Made by a program: the position numbers and the translations under genes | The notes under the pieces: model-generated | Told to the model about the DNA's origin: nothing | What the model saw: only the letters and a program-made list of their open reading frames with translations | The model's database searches: none | Assembly: GCF_040546765.1 (NCBI RefSeq) | Contig: NZ_JBEPOK010000001.1 | Span: forward strand, 3,038,001-3,102,000 | DNA: 64,000 nucleotides | From: Arthrobacter sp. OAP107 | Lineage (GTDB): Bacteria; Actinomycetota; Actinomycetes; Actinomycetales; Micrococcaceae | Direction of reading: 5' to 3' | Shown here: positions 63,404 to 64,000 of the stretch, piece by piece | Layout of the letters: the number at the start of each line of letters is the position of its first letter | Numbering within the stretch: position 1 is the first letter of the stretch

Positions 63404-64000
63404 GACCGGAACTGCTACACCGCCGACAGGTGCCGAAGTGCGCGGCTACAAGGCACCGCACCCATTGGACGCCCCCGACACCTCGTCGACCTGTCACCTG
63501 ATTTACTCCCGCACAGCCAGCGGCGCCCAAGTCCGAAAGACCCAACTGGGCGTCAGGTTCGCTGACTCGCGCCAGTCGGAATAGGTCCCAATTCTTCCTT
63601 CTTTGACGACGACTCGTGACGCCCATAGACCTCAGCCTGACACTTTTCGCTCTGTGGCAGCGGCAGCTTCGCCGTAAGTTCGCAGCCTGAAGTGCAGCGG
63701 ACTTTGGATTGGAATCTCAGTCGCATAAGCCGGTCCTCCAGCGCGACGCTCTCGGGCCCCTCGCTGGCGATAGAAATTCGCGCAAATACTGATCTCTCGA
63801 TAGGCGTTTGCCCTGCCCCATAAATCGCCCGCTGGCCGTGCCCCAAAGTAGACGAATGCGCGGTCAGAGAGGCTCTCGGCCTCAGGCCTCCAGCGGGCCC
63901 ACAAACGGCAGCCGTTGATATTGCTCCCCTTGGCCAGACCTGCCGTGAGCAGGCATGCCAAAATAGCGACATGCCACCGCGCCTCTTCGACCTCAGTTCC
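63404..64000. other. No identified gene at the right edge
   Basis: A minus-strand frame (63553-63972) spans the dispersed repeat and may be part of the unknown gene whose 5' end is also at 14.9 kb, but no family is recognised. Confidence 0.4.
63714..63830 (-). repeat. Dispersed ~115-bp repeat, copy 2
   Basis: Matches 14901-15015 in the same orientation (CATAAGCCGGTCCTCCAG..., CTCTCGATAGGCGTTTGCCC, TGCCCCA). The minus-strand reading PIERSVFARI ... EDRLMRLRF parallels AIERAVFTRI ... GDRLTRLKL in copy 1. Confidence 0.4.

Noticed and set aside
1..64000. CRISPR array
   Set aside because: No regularly spaced short direct repeats and no cas genes were seen anywhere in the window.

Overview
The window reads as chromosomal accessory DNA from a high-GC actinobacterium of the Arthrobacter/Pseudarthrobacter type (Micrococcaceae). 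This is inferred from the high GC, a DUF4193 relic, a SigJ/ECF41 locus, IS110 elements and a decayed integrase/HTH/recombinase trio; no rRNA or other species marker is present.

Left part (1-19.6 kb) is a mobile-element-rich border. It holds the start of a LacI-type regulator, an IS110 transposase, an ECF41 (SigJ) sigma gene with two tandem NAD(P)-binding epimerase-like genes behind a good ECF41 promoter match, a decayed DUF4193 gene, a secreted AMIN-like gene broken by one stop codon, a second IS110, a trypsin / STAND-type NTPase gene coupled to a Trypco2 gene (a predicted conflict/defence pair), a small HTH gene, a truncated aldolase, and a decayed recombinase trio. Two diverged ~200-bp repeats, each carrying the 3' end of a tRNA plus a terminator, lie at about 1.0 and 15.7 kb and look like attachment-site scars.

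Middle part (20.1-36.4 kb) is one tightly coupled minus-strand operon of five large genes: PhoD-like metallophosphatase, DUF6603 beta-rich protein, and three very large proteins of unknown function (about 1190, 1638 and 616 aa). None has an obvious signal peptide. This conserved-looking but undescribed module is the best candidate for a novel system.

The stretch 36.4-41.9 kb is a junkyard with an orphan PycTM/DUF5706-like membrane effector, a cupin gene, and broken luciferase-like monooxygenase, MFS and TcA C-terminal genes.

The stretch 41.9-60.2 kb is a Tc (toxin complex) locus on the minus strand: a very large TcA-like pore subunit (about 3443 aa, extended N-terminus, internal PA14 domain) followed after 65 bp by a TcB-TcC fusion (2564 aa) with a ~400-residue variable C-terminus. 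Together these could form a complete ABC-type toxin. A partial second TcA C-terminus lies just downstream.

The right end (60.2-64 kb) holds small hypothetical genes, a broken amidohydrolase and a short dispersed repeat shared with the left part. About ten broken genes in 64 kb mark the region as a fast-decaying genomic island.
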